From Rhizomicrobium sp. (lineage in GTDB: Bacteria > Pseudomonadota > Alphaproteobacteria > Micropepsales > Micropepsaceae), in the NCBI GenBank assembly GCA_037200045.1, contig JBBCHM010000002.1:310001-374000 (forward strand): 64,000 bases of DNA, in the 5' to 3' direction. Both the position numbers and the translations under genes were made by a program. The number at the start of each line of letters is the position of its first letter. Position 1 is the stretch's first letter. This document shows, in pieces, positions 38,436 to 46,691 of the stretch. The notes beneath the pieces are model-generated. The model saw only the letters and a list, made by a program, of their open reading frames with translations, did not search any database and was not told the origin of the DNA.

Positions 38436-39419
38436 CTATCGCGCCGCAGTCGGCGGGAAGACGACGCGCCAGTCGCGCCGCATGTCGACGACGGTCCAGC
38501 CGCGCGCCAGCGCTTCGTCGAGCGCCTTGTCGAGCCGGCCGATTTTGGACGTACGGTCATAGGCGAACTCGCGCACGGCATCGGTGTGATGCACGAGGCC
38601 CGCAAACCGCGGCCCCGGGCCGCCCATCGTCCATTCGAGCATCTCCCGATCGCCATCGGAATTACCGAAGGCGAAGACCGGACGGCGACCGATGATCCGA
38701 TAGATCGCCGACGGCTTGGCCGGTCCGTCATCTATGAAGTCGATCCGGGGCTGGCGGACCAGCGCGGGCGTGCCGTCCGCGTCCAATACGTATTGGGTGG
38801 CGAATGTCGTGCCGATCACTTGTTCGGGCGGAATGCCATAGACCGTCTGCGCGAAGGCGCGCATGAAGTCGACCGTGCCGCCGGAGACGATGAACGTCTT
38901 GAAGCGACTGGCGCGCAGATAGACGAGCAGATCGAGCATCGGCTGGTAGACGAGATCGGTATAGGGGCGCCGGAGAGTCGGATGACGCGCCGATGCCAGC
39001 CAATTCGTGACCGCGGCCGCAAATTGGCCGGTGGTCATGCCGGTGTGCGTGGCCATGACGAGCGCGGCAAGCCCTTTCTCGCCGGAAGCAGCCACCCGCT
39101 TCAAATCGCCGTCGAGAACGGCCTTGAACGGCTGTTCGGTCTTCCACTCCGGATGCTGCGGCGCCAGCACCTTTATGCGGTCGATAGCAAACTGCAATTG
39201 GAAATAGGCCGGTTGCTCGGCCCAGAGCGTTCCGTCGTTGTCGAACACCGCGACACGATCGTCGGGCGCGATGAACCCGGGGCCGCCGGGCGTGACCGCC
39301 GCCGCCACGAAGCTCTCGATGCGGGTTTTCGTCGCTCCGTCGTTCCAGGATGCAAGCGGGTCCGCCTGCGCAGTGCCAGCCGCGAAGAGGAGTACCAAGA
39401 CGACGAGGCGCGCGATCAT
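38436..39419 (-). CDS. secreted HAD-superfamily phosphatase
   Basis: 327 residues with a signal peptide (MIARLVVLVLLFAAGTAQA). HAD motif I is VAVFDNDGTLW with both aspartates, motif II FIVSGGT, and the motif III/IV region PVFAFGNSDGDREMLEWT. The cap lies between. Periplasmic or exported members act on small phosphomonoesters; the substrate is not predictable here. The ATG overlaps the stop of a 27-codon upstream gene (ATGA). Confidence 0.85.
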   Translation of the reverse strand: MIARLVVLVLLFAAGTAQADPLASWNDGATKTRIESFVAAAVTPGGPGFIAPDDRVAVFDNDGTLWAEQPAYFQLQFAIDRIKVLAPQHPEWKTEQPFKAVLDGDLKRVAASGEKGLAALVMATHTGMTTGQFAAAVTNWLASARHPTLRRPYTDLVYQPMLDLLVYLRASRFKTFIVSGGTVDFMRAFAQTVYGIPPEQVIGTTFATQYVLDADGTPALVRQPRIDFIDDGPAKPSAIYRIIGRRPVFAFGNSDGDREMLEWTMGGPGPRFAGLVHHTDAVREFAYDRTSKIGRLDKALDEALARGWTVVDMRRDWRVVFPPTAAR

Positions 39420-39499
39420 CCAATGCCCATCAGTGCGACGCAGATTCCACAGACGAACAGAATGCCGAACAGCTCATAGTTCAAATGCTGCCGCGCCAT
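39416..39499 (-). CDS. 27-residue single-pass membrane peptide
   Basis: A short frame (MARQHLNYELFGILFVCGIC and VALMGIG) that is almost entirely one membrane helix with a short hydrophilic start. It ends in ATGA with the HAD phosphatase start, and GGGAGG lies before its ATG. The regulon palindrome is 54 bp upstream of this start, the same spacing as at other genes, which supports it as the true first cistron. Confidence 0.55.
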   Translation of the reverse strand: MARQHLNYELFGILFVCGICVALMGIG

Positions 39500-39553
39500 A
39501 GCGTGCCTCCCATCTTCCATGGCGACATTTGCGCTGCGCCGCCCGGCGCGGAA

Positions 39554-39569
39554 TTGGACCAAGGGCCTA
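39554..39569. promoter_or_regulatory. regulon palindrome 6 (TTGGACCAAGGGCCTA)
   Basis: 13 to 14 of 16 positions fit. It lies 54 bp before the small membrane peptide and overlaps the last codons of the transporter gene. Confidence 0.65.
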
Positions 39570-40436
39570 CTCCGCCGCTGCGTGGACACCGCGATCATGG
39601 TGCTTGCGCCACAGCGTGTAGGGGATCGCTCCAAGGATGCTGACGATCAGATAGAGGAACACCGATGCCGCAGCGAGCTTGGTGTCCGCGAAGTTGGCGG
39701 CGACGATGGCAATCGCGACGCCGGGATGGCGTGATGCGGTTGCAAAGGCCAGCACCGTCTGCTCGTCAGGCTCGGGACCACCGAGCATATGTCCTACAAG
39801 AAGCGCGACGACGACGAAGGCGAGAAAGGCGAATACCGTTCCGCTGCCGATCAGCGAAGCGATGAGCGGCCATAGCCCCACCAGCCCGATCAGGCTGATG
39901 ACGACAAGCAGCACCGCGGCAGTCGTCCCGATCGGCCGGGCGACAGCGTCAGCGACTCTCGGCCAGGTTTGCCGGATCGACACGCCGGCGGCGAGCGGCG
40001 CGAGAACCGAAATCGCAACCGAGAGCGCGATCTTGATCACATCGGTGTGCGTCTCCACGCCGAACACGGCGCCGAATAGCGATACGATGACCGGCGCCAG
40101 AACGATCGACAGCAAAGCGGCGATGGCGAGGAGGCTGATGAGATAGGACTCCGATCCGCCCATCTTGAGGACGCGGCCCGGCAGGAAAGGGGGCACTGGA
40201 GAAACCGACAGCGCCACCAGCGTCACCTTGACGACGACCGGCAACGGAAAGATGGCGACCAGGGCCATGACGAACAGCGGCATCACCAGGTTCATAGCGA
40301 CAAGCGAGCGCACGAGCTTTTCGGGACGGCGCAGGAGAAAGACAGTTTCCTCCGGTCGTGCATCGAGACCGACGGCGAATACGGTGAGGACGATGCTGAA
40401 CTTGAGCACGAGCACAAGGATGATCACGATCGACAT
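39567..40436 (-). CDS. bile-acid:sodium symporter-family (BASS/SBF) transporter
   Basis: 289 residues with eight or nine predicted membrane helices. The pattern includes LKFSIVLTVFAVGLDARPEE, then RSLVAMNLVMPLFVMALVAI and ALSVSPVPPFLPGRVLKMGG. The last helical pair has TASRHPGVAIAIVAANFADT, which corresponds to the conserved ion-binding crossing of the family. The substrate could be an organic anion. Last gene of a four-gene membrane operon, nine bp after the DUF202 gene. Confidence 0.75.
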   Translation of the reverse strand: MSIVIILVLVLKFSIVLTVFAVGLDARPEETVFLLRRPEKLVRSLVAMNLVMPLFVMALVAIFPLPVVVKVTLVALSVSPVPPFLPGRVLKMGGSESYLISLLAIAALLSIVLAPVIVSLFGAVFGVETHTDVIKIALSVAISVLAPLAAGVSIRQTWPRVADAVARPIGTTAAVLLVVISLIGLVGLWPLIASLIGSGTVFAFLAFVVVALLVGHMLGGPEPDEQTVLAFATASRHPGVAIAIVAANFADTKLAAASVFLYLIVSILGAIPYTLWRKHHDRGVHAAAE

Positions 40437-40444
40437 AGCATCTC

Positions 40445-41056
40445 CTACGAGAACGGACCGACGCGGAAGGTCAGGCTTGCGATGGCTGCGATCCCGAGCA
40501 GGAGCAACAGCACCGCGACGAGCAGCGTGAAGGAATAGGGAAAGTGGCTCTGCGCGTGGACGAGGTCCGTCGCTTTCATAGCGATGCGCTCGCGGCGCAG
40601 GCCGATCATGAACTGCACGTGATAGGCGATGCCGACAGCGACCATCGCGACGCCCAGCCAGACCAGCGCCATGCCGAAATTGCGCGCCGCATTGCTGCCG
40701 CCGCCAATTACGTTCTTTTCCGCCAGATGCTCGAAGAACTGATAGATCGTGAAACCGAAACTGATCAGGGACAGCGACGTCCGGATCACGCCCATCAGCG
40801 TGCGCTCGGCGCCCATGCGGGTACGCTGAAACGACATGCCGGTGCGCCGGCTCGACATCTCCGAGCGCTGCCGAGACAGTGTCGTGCGCTGCTCCGACAA
40901 TGCGGTGCGATGGGTCGAGAGCTTGGTGCGGTGTCGCGAATATTCCACCGAGGCGCGATCAGGATCGGCGCCGTCGATCTGCGGCAGCGGCGGCAGGCCG
41001 GGGTTGGCCGCCATGTCCGCGGTCAAGATATCGTCGACGGAACTTCCCTGGGACAT
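40445..41056 (-). CDS. DUF202 (YidH-like) membrane protein with amplified heptad linker
   Basis: 203 residues from the ATG at 41056. The DUF202 core with three membrane helices is at residues 85-200 (MGVIRTSLSLISFGFTIYQF). Before it are eight near-tandem seven-residue units of the form x-R-T-x-L/M-S-x (HRTKLST HRTALSE is the start of the run). They lead straight into the family's own ERT-x-x-x-x-IRTSLSL motif. The run looks like serial duplication of that heptad and may form a helix along the membrane. It follows a second DUF202 gene by five bp. Confidence 0.75.
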   Translation of the reverse strand: MSQGSSVDDILTADMAANPGLPPLPQIDGADPDRASVEYSRHRTKLSTHRTALSEQRTTLSRQRSEMSSRRTGMSFQRTRMGAERTLMGVIRTSLSLISFGFTIYQFFEHLAEKNVIGGGSNAARNFGMALVWLGVAMVAVGIAYHVQFMIGLRRERIAMKATDLVHAQSHFPYSFTLLVAVLLLLLGIAAIASLTFRVGPFS

Positions 41057-41061
41057 CGTGC

Positions 41062-41505
41062 TCACAACCGGAAAAAGACGGAACCGAAGGCGAAAACGCC
41101 GATCGCCATGATCACCAGCGCGCCGATGAAGACCGGGGTCTGGTGTGGCTTCTCGTCCAGGCCGGCAAGCGGCCGGAATCGGCCGCGCCACAGATAGGCG
41201 AGCGTGCGGCGGTACTGCCATGCTGCGATCGCCAGCGACACAACGCCTGCTGCGATCAGCGCCAGTCCGAAGTCGCGCGGCGCCTGCGGATGGAGCATGG
41301 GGGCGCCCTTGTCGGCATCCTCCAGGTGCTGGAAGAACTGGACGATGGTGAAGCCGAAGCCGATCAGCGATACCGAGGTGCGCATCCAGGCCATGAACGT
41401 CCGCTCCACGGCGAGCCGCGTACGGATCCACGCGAAGTGATTGCCGACACTCGGCTCAACCATGAAGCGATCGTCCGCGACCCTTGCATCCATCGCGGCG
41501 CTCAT
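41062..41505 (-). CDS. DUF202 (YidH-like) membrane protein
   Basis: 147 residues. The signature LAVERTFMAWMRTSVSLIGF is followed by FGFTIVQFFQHLEDADKG and two further membrane helices, as in the YidH/DUF202 family. It overlaps the upstream membrane-protein gene by four bases (ATGA), so it is translated in the same operon. The paralogue that follows carries the heptad extension; this one does not. Function unknown. Confidence 0.85.
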   Translation of the reverse strand: MSAAMDARVADDRFMVEPSVGNHFAWIRTRLAVERTFMAWMRTSVSLIGFGFTIVQFFQHLEDADKGAPMLHPQAPRDFGLALIAAGVVSLAIAAWQYRRTLAYLWRGRFRPLAGLDEKPHQTPVFIGALVIMAIGVFAFGSVFFRL

Positions 41506-42743
41506 AGGAACAGCGATGTCAGCTTGCGGAAGAGAACTTCCGGCGACACCGACATCAATACGGCTGGCAAAAAGGGGAGCAGCGCGCCACAGGCCAGCAG
41601 AATCAGACTGACCCAGGCGACGGGCACGATGTTCATCGCATAGGCATTCGCGGTCACCGAGTAGAGATCGGTGGTCGCCGAGAAATCCTGGACCGACAGG
41701 GCTTCGGCGTCAGCATCCTCGCGCCGGCGGAACCATTTCCGCTCCATCAGGCCGCCGACGCTGCGTGCCAGCGCGCCGTACTCGAAAATCCCGCGCCGGC
41801 GCGCATCCAGCAGCTTGAGGCTGAAGACCAGCAAGGGGCCAGCGAGCAGCCCGATCATCAGCACCGCGAAGCCGACGATGATGGCACGGTAGGCCATCAA
41901 GGGTGCCGCATCATGGACGATATGGTTCATGATCGTTCCCGCTACGATCACACCGCTAGAGAAGGCGAGAACCGAAAACGCCTGTGTGGAGAGGCCGATG
42001 AATTTGAGGCCGCCCGCGCCGTCGGGATGCGCCGCGATGATCTTCAGGTCCAGTCGCGACATCAGCCAGAGAAAGCGCGTCCATAGCAGGAGACGCCAAA
42101 GCCATCCCAGGAGCAGCATGATCAAGACCGGCACGCTGATCAGCGCGTTCCACCAGCCGGCCAGCGAATAGGATTCCGAGTGGGGCAACCGGTGCCAGGC
42201 CTGGTAGGCCTGTTGCGGCACCGCCCAATTTATCGCGACGACCAGACCGATTGCGACCGCCACAAGCCCGAATTCCAGCCGCATCGAATCGCGCAACGCC
42301 CGCGTGGAGCTGAGTGCCTGGCGGTAGCGCGGCAGGTCGGCGTCGCGGATCAGACCGCCATCCTGGAAGTGCCGGGCGATTCCGCTCAGGCGCGGAAAGC
42401 AGACGCCCTCAATCAGCACCAGCAACGGCGCCGCGATCAGCGAGCGCGCATACATGCCGTAGTCGGCTACAAAGGACGTGAAGCTGCGGTCGTGCAGGAC
42501 TGCGCCCTGGATCAGCGTGATCAGGAACGGTGCGGCCCAGCCCAGCAAGACCGCGAGCAAAGCGCGGCCGCGGATGTTCGGACGGCCGGGCGCGAGCAAG
42601 CCGATGCGCATCTGCAGACCGATCGGTGGGCCGCCGTCGAACAGATCGCGGTCGTCGCGATCCGATGCTGCGGGCGAGACATGGAAAGCCGCAAAAGGCC
42701 GCTCTTCCCCGGCGCGCTCAGCGGATCGCGCGCGTGGGAGCAT
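41502..42743 (-). CDS. multi-pass membrane protein of unknown function
   Basis: 413 residues from the ATG at 42743, with about six membrane helices (LLAVLLGWAAPFLITLIQGA; LVAVAIGLVVAINWAV; WWNALISVPVLIMLLLGWLW; IIVGFAVLMIGLLAGPLLVF). A charged cytoplasmic region (RRGIFEYGALARSVGGLMER) lies between them. I do not recognise the family. A better ribosome site belongs to an ATG at 42837 in another frame, so the real N-terminus may be that one with a shift near the C6 run at about 42785. Confidence 0.6.
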   Translation of the reverse strand: MLPRARSAERAGEERPFAAFHVSPAASDRDDRDLFDGGPPIGLQMRIGLLAPGRPNIRGRALLAVLLGWAAPFLITLIQGAVLHDRSFTSFVADYGMYARSLIAAPLLVLIEGVCFPRLSGIARHFQDGGLIRDADLPRYRQALSSTRALRDSMRLEFGLVAVAIGLVVAINWAVPQQAYQAWHRLPHSESYSLAGWWNALISVPVLIMLLLGWLWRLLLWTRFLWLMSRLDLKIIAAHPDGAGGLKFIGLSTQAFSVLAFSSGVIVAGTIMNHIVHDAAPLMAYRAIIVGFAVLMIGLLAGPLLVFSLKLLDARRRGIFEYGALARSVGGLMERKWFRRREDADAEALSVQDFSATTDLYSVTANAYAMNIVPVAWVSLILLACGALLPFLPAVLMSVSPEVLFRKLTSLFL

Positions 42744-42837
42744 GGTGGTTCGATCGAAAGCGGAACGCCAACGGACTCGCGTGGGGGGAGGCTGAGTCGT
42801 TCACGAAAGGACTTGTCACATCTTGGGTGTGCAACAT
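42718..42837 (-). CDS. 39-codon upstream frame or displaced N-terminus of the membrane protein
   Basis: The ATG at 42837 follows AAAGGAG at ideal spacing, the best ribosome site in this area. The frame (MLHTQDVTSPFVNDSASPHA and onward) ends inside the 413-residue gene. Either it is a short leader peptide coupled to the next gene, or one base is missing or extra in the CCCCCC run and this is the true start of the membrane protein. Confidence 0.45.
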   Translation of the reverse strand: MLHTQDVTSPFVNDSASPHASPLAFRFRSNHHAPTRAIR

Positions 42838-42971
42838 GTAAATCTCCTTTCCGAACGAGTGCGAATCCGTTGGCATTGCCGTTTGCACGGAGCTTGTGGC
42901 TTCGGGGCTGGGGTGAGCCTTCAAGGTTCGCCATGCCGGGACAGTAGGCATTCGCGACGCCCCGCGCTCAA

Positions 42972-42987
42972 TTGGACCAAGGTCCAA
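42972..42987. promoter_or_regulatory. regulon palindrome 7 (TTGGACCAAGGTCCAA)
   Basis: Perfect palindrome, 134 bp before the ATG at 42837 and just after the stop of the preceding minus-strand gene. Spacing is longer than usual, so a leader or a different start is likely. Confidence 0.85.
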
Positions 42988-42989
42988 CT

Positions 42990-43436
42990 TCAGCGCGATG
43001 CGGAGTGCTTGAACGTGATGTCGACGACGTCGGCGCCGAGCGATAGGCCAATGCCCTTGCTGGAGCCCTTGAGCTCCAATACCACGCCATCGCCGTTCTT
43101 GAGCCAGAGCTTGCCCCTGCCCGTATCGCCGGCCGCGTAACCCGTGCGCAGCAGGCTGTAGGCGCCGGAGAACGACGCGCGATCGGGGAGATTGTAGACG
43201 CGGCCGGACGCCTTCAGCCGCGTCACGCCGATGCCGCCGACGCCCAATCCGCCGATGGAGAAGGGATAGTCGTGTCCGCGATAATGCAGTACGCCGCCGC
43301 CGCCATTGGCGCTGAGCAGGAAGCCGACGCGCGTCTGGTCGATCTCCAGCGTGCCGGAGGGAACGAGGTTGGCGGCAGCCGCGGGCGTAACGGCGAGGAA
43401 CATCGCAAGGGCCAGTTTCGGGAGAATGGAGCGCAT
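42990..43436 (-). CDS. small exported protein with glycine-rich beta motif
   Basis: About 148 residues. The ATG at 43436 has AAGGA eight bases before it; a TTG five codons earlier is less likely. Signal peptide MRSILPKLALAMFLAVTPAA. The mature part has YPFSIGGLGVGGIGV and RVYNLPDRASFSGAYSLLRT followed by an acidic strand and VVLELKGSSKGIGLSLGADV, suggesting a small beta-rich periplasmic protein. Family not recognised. It follows the SphA/MetA-type barrel gene by about 70 bp. Confidence 0.6.
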   Translation of the reverse strand: MRSILPKLALAMFLAVTPAAAANLVPSGTLEIDQTRVGFLLSANGGGGVLHYRGHDYPFSIGGLGVGGIGVTRLKASGRVYNLPDRASFSGAYSLLRTGYAAGDTGRGKLWLKNGDGVVLELKGSSKGIGLSLGADVVDITFKHSASR

Positions 43437-43506
43437 GGCACTATCCTTCAAAAAGGACGCGACCGCCGTGGAGGGAAGGCATGCGGCTGCGCCAGGGTGA
43501 GTTTCA

Positions 43507-44433
43507 TCAAAGTCCGACCGTCACAGACGCGCCGACCATGTCGCCCTCGAATGTGTTGTGCGCGTCGAAGTCATGCTCCCACTTCACACCCAAGCTGAGT
43601 GGCGTATGGCCGATTTCGGTGCTGTAGCTGACCGATGGTCCGATACCGAGGCTCTGCGCCTTGTTCGGGCCGAGCTGCGCGCCGGCGCCGCGATCGGCGC
43701 CGACCTGCTGCACGACATTGCCCACGACGCCCGCTTCCCAGCCCTTGCCGAAGTGCAGGCCGACACCCCAATCGAGATGCGCGATGTCGCCGGATGCGTA
43801 TTGCGTGGCGCCGTTGGTCGTCATCGTTACATAGGTGAACGCGGCGGATGCCTCCCAGCCGCTCTTCGGATCGAAATAGGTGATGGCGAATTGCGGCATG
43901 AAGGCCCAGATGTTCTTGCCGACGCTGAGCTCGCTCGAATTATAGGCCCCTGTCGGAACGTAGACGTAGAACGCCGTGCTCCAATGGAAATTGCCATCGT
44001 GCCAGCCGATGAGCGCGGGAATGATGAGCGAATCGGCAAAGCCATCCGTGCTCAACGAAACCGCTTTGCTGCCGAGCGGCGTCGCGATGGTGGCATCGAG
44101 TCCGGCCCAGGCATAGTCGACGGCCGCACCGACGGCGTAAGTTCCTCCCAAGGGATGCCAGTCGGTGACGTAGGTGGCCTCGAGCAGGTCGACGTTGAGC
44201 GTCACGGAGACGTCGAGCTCGACCTTGCCGCCCCGCACGTCCGCGCCGGCCGATCCGTTGTAGTAGTAATAGATATCGCCGAGGTAGAGGCCCTGCTGCG
44301 GCGGAACATAGCCGGACATAAAGCCCGCCAGACCTTTCGGATAGGGGCTGAGTCCGGCCTCCACGGCGCGCGCCGGCGATGCCGCGGTGGCCGCCGCGAG
44401 TGCCGCGGCCAAGATCGCGAATTTGCGCATCAT
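43507..44433 (-). CDS. outer-membrane protein, phenol-degradation MetA/SphA-like
   Basis: 308 residues starting with ATG at 44433 that overlaps the previous stop (ATGA). Signal peptide to about residue 25 (ASPARA). The pattern VEAGLSPYPKGLAGFMSGYV, then YYYNGSAGADVRGGKVELDV, WHPLGGTYAVGAAVDYAWAG and WSTAFYVYVPTGAYNSSELS is typical of the MetA-pathway barrel family. The C-terminus is a strand ending GASVTVGL. Such barrels are found with aromatic or lipophilic substrate operons. Substrate unknown here. Confidence 0.8.
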   Translation of the reverse strand: MMRKFAILAAALAAATAASPARAVEAGLSPYPKGLAGFMSGYVPPQQGLYLGDIYYYYNGSAGADVRGGKVELDVSVTLNVDLLEATYVTDWHPLGGTYAVGAAVDYAWAGLDATIATPLGSKAVSLSTDGFADSLIIPALIGWHDGNFHWSTAFYVYVPTGAYNSSELSVGKNIWAFMPQFAITYFDPKSGWEASAAFTYVTMTTNGATQYASGDIAHLDWGVGLHFGKGWEAGVVGNVVQQVGADRGAGAQLGPNKAQSLGIGPSVSYSTEIGHTPLSLGVKWEHDFDAHNTFEGDMVGASVTVGL

Positions 44434-45227
44434 GCCGGCCCTCGATTCGGAAACAGGAAGACGACGTTGAAGCGCAGGCCCCAGCGCGGGCCGTCTTCGA
44501 CGGTCGCGGGATACCAGCGCGCGCCGAGCTGGAAGCTCGTCGCCTGGCTCCCGAGCTTGAAGATGTGGCTCACGGACAGATTGAGCGGGACGCTCCACTG
44601 GTCGCCGATCCAGTCATAGCTGGCTTCGGAGTTGAGGGAGACGCCGGTCGTATCGGGCCACGTATAGCCCAAGAAGGGCTGCACCAGCGTGTCGCTAACA
44701 TTGGGCCGCTTGGCCTCGCCGGCATAGGACCAGATATGGTTGGCCAGGATGCCGTAGGTCCAACCGTTTTGCTGTTTGACCAGAACAGCCGTCGGGCCGG
44801 CGCCCCACTCGCGGCTGCCGACCGCCGGATCGGTCGCGAGCGGCCAGAGGAAGACCGGACCCACACCCCACACGAAACCGCCCGGAGCGGGGTTGGGCGA
44901 GAAGAAGAAACTTTGCGTGACGTCGCCCAATCCGACATGCGATCCGAGGCCGGGTGCGGTTTCTTCCTGGTCGATCACCGGCAGAATGGTACGGACGATG
45001 ACATTCCAATTCGCGTTGAGCTTGATCGGGATGACCGGCTGGATGTTCAGAACCAGGCGGTCCGCGTCTTTCGGGCCATAACAGCAATCGTAGTTGAACT
45101 GGAACGGCAGGCTGATCAGGTTCGAGACCGGATTCGACAGCTTCTCCGCGAGCTTGCTCGGATCGTCCTCGGCAAGAGCCGGTCCCCCGAGCAGGGCAAG
45201 CAAGGCGATAAGCAAGACGAAGCGCAT
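44430..45227 (-). CDS. outer-membrane transporter-like barrel protein
   Basis: 265 residues from the ATG at 45227 (MRFVLLIALLALLGGPALA), a clean signal peptide. The mature part begins KLAEKLSNPVSNLISLPFQF followed by LNIQPVIPIKLNANWNVIVR and FFFSPNPAPGGFVWGVGPVF. This is the pattern of the family often labelled neuromedin-U or transporter, related to the MetA barrels. It is coupled to the following barrel gene. A perfect palindrome lies 56 bp before the start codon. An alternative longer start would run into the operator. Confidence 0.8.
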   Translation of the reverse strand: MRFVLLIALLALLGGPALAEDDPSKLAEKLSNPVSNLISLPFQFNYDCCYGPKDADRLVLNIQPVIPIKLNANWNVIVRTILPVIDQEETAPGLGSHVGLGDVTQSFFFSPNPAPGGFVWGVGPVFLWPLATDPAVGSREWGAGPTAVLVKQQNGWTYGILANHIWSYAGEAKRPNVSDTLVQPFLGYTWPDTTGVSLNSEASYDWIGDQWSVPLNLSVSHIFKLGSQATSFQLGARWYPATVEDGPRWGLRFNVVFLFPNRGPA

Positions 45228-45283
45228 GCGGTCTCCCGCCCGGTTTCGCCCACCAGTTGGGAACGTGACGGCCAATGTCTCAA

Positions 45284-45299
45284 TTGGACCAAGGTCCAA
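45284..45299. promoter_or_regulatory. regulon palindrome 8 (TTGGACCAAGGTCCAA)
   Basis: Perfect palindrome 56 bp before the barrel gene at 45227, six bp after the stop of the Omp85-like gene. Confidence 0.85.
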
Positions 45300-45305
45300 G
45301 CGCGC

Positions 45306-46484
45306 TCAGAATGCCTCGCCGACCTGGATGTACCAGGAGGATTCGCCATTGCGATTGACGGCTCCGTCAATGCCGATATTCACGCCGTAGTCGCGCGAGG
45401 CGAGGAAGCGGATGCCGCCGCCGGCGCTGTAGAGCGCCTGGTTGAACGAGTCGACGGAATGCCCGACGGCGCCCGCGCCGGCAAAGGCGACGAAGCCGAT
45501 GCGCCAGAAGGCATGCCAGCGCAGCTCCGCCTGGCCCGCCAGCATGGCACGATCCTGGAAGCGGCCGACGGCATAGCCGCGCAGATCGTTGTTCGCGCCG
45601 AACATGCAGAGATCGAAGATCGGTACTTGCCCGGTCGCATCGCAGAACGAGACCCGCGATGCCAGGACGAGAGCATCGTCCAGCGAGTCGTAGCGATTGT
45701 AGGAGGCGGTCGTCTTGAAATAGCTCGAATTGGTTAGGAACTGGCGGCCGTTGGCGGAGAACTCCGCCTCGATCAGCTGCCCCGCCTTCGGTCCGAAGCT
45801 GCGATCCCGCGAGTCGTAGGTGAGATCGGCTGCTAGCGTGTAGACCTTGTTCTGGAGCTTGGGCACCGGAACCATATCGCCCAGCAGGCTGCCGGCCAGC
45901 GCCGGATTGTCGAACGTGGTGAGCAGATTGAGATAGCGCAAGCTTCCGCCGAGATAGAGATCCGGCGCGACACGTCCCTGGAACTCGCCCTTGACCATGC
46001 TGCCGCTCTGGTCGAGATGCACCGCCCGGCCCGTCGCGGACGAACCGGTCCCGAAGAAGTCGTAGTTGATGTCGGCGTAACCCAGCAGAGCCTTGGCAAG
46101 ATAGCGGTCGGCGTCGAAGTCGAGCTGGGCCATCGCGCCGCCGCCCCAGCTTCCATTGCTCGTGTAAAAGCCGCCCAGTCCAACGGTCGATGGCTTCGAC
46201 ACTTCGTCCATCTTGAAGAACATCGCGCCGACGAGCGCGCCGCCGGAGCCGGTGGTCGGGTTGGACAGCGGCATCGGAACGACCAGAAAGCTCGCGCTGT
46301 CGAAAACGTTGAACGCCTTGGCCTTGTCGATGTCGCCGATGTCGAGCGTTTCAGGCTGATTGCCGCCCGAAATCTGGCTGGCGACCGCAGCCGGACAGCC
46401 AAAGAAAAGGGCGGCGCAGAAGCTCATTGTCAGAGCGCGCCACGTTTTCCAGCCCCGCTTGCCTTGAGGTTGCCTGTGGAGCAT
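45306..46484 (-). CDS. Omp85-superfamily barrel protein without POTRA domains
   Basis: 392 residues. After a signal sequence the mature protein goes straight into the barrel (FLVVPMPLSNPTTGSGGALV; GGFYTSNGSWGGGAMAQLDF; YDSRDRSFGPKAGQLIEAEF). The loop-6 signature LRGYAVGRFQDR is present, and the last residues are YIQVGEAF. The lack of POTRA repeats matches bacterial surface-antigen family members of the patatin-barrel or short type. The start is uncertain (ATG at 46484 or 46427). It is divergent from the histidine kinase gene and has no palindrome of its own in the 207-bp gap. Confidence 0.8.
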   Translation of the reverse strand: MLHRQPQGKRGWKTWRALTMSFCAALFFGCPAAVASQISGGNQPETLDIGDIDKAKAFNVFDSASFLVVPMPLSNPTTGSGGALVGAMFFKMDEVSKPSTVGLGGFYTSNGSWGGGAMAQLDFDADRYLAKALLGYADINYDFFGTGSSATGRAVHLDQSGSMVKGEFQGRVAPDLYLGGSLRYLNLLTTFDNPALAGSLLGDMVPVPKLQNKVYTLAADLTYDSRDRSFGPKAGQLIEAEFSANGRQFLTNSSYFKTTASYNRYDSLDDALVLASRVSFCDATGQVPIFDLCMFGANNDLRGYAVGRFQDRAMLAGQAELRWHAFWRIGFVAFAGAGAVGHSVDSFNQALYSAGGGIRFLASRDYGVNIGIDGAVNRNGESSWYIQVGEAF

Positions 46485-46691
46485 CCGTTCACGACCAAGC
46501 GAGTCCCGCTAAACGCGCTGGTTGGCGACAAGGAAGCAACGAAAACGTCGTCACAGATTTAATGGATGATTAACAAGTCTCTCAAATCTGTCTTCCCGTT
46601 TCGCGCGAATGGCGTACAACACACACGTCAAGCCAGCGTGGAGTTCAGGCGTCGGGACGTCCCTATAAAATAAAACAGCAGCGGGGAGGCA

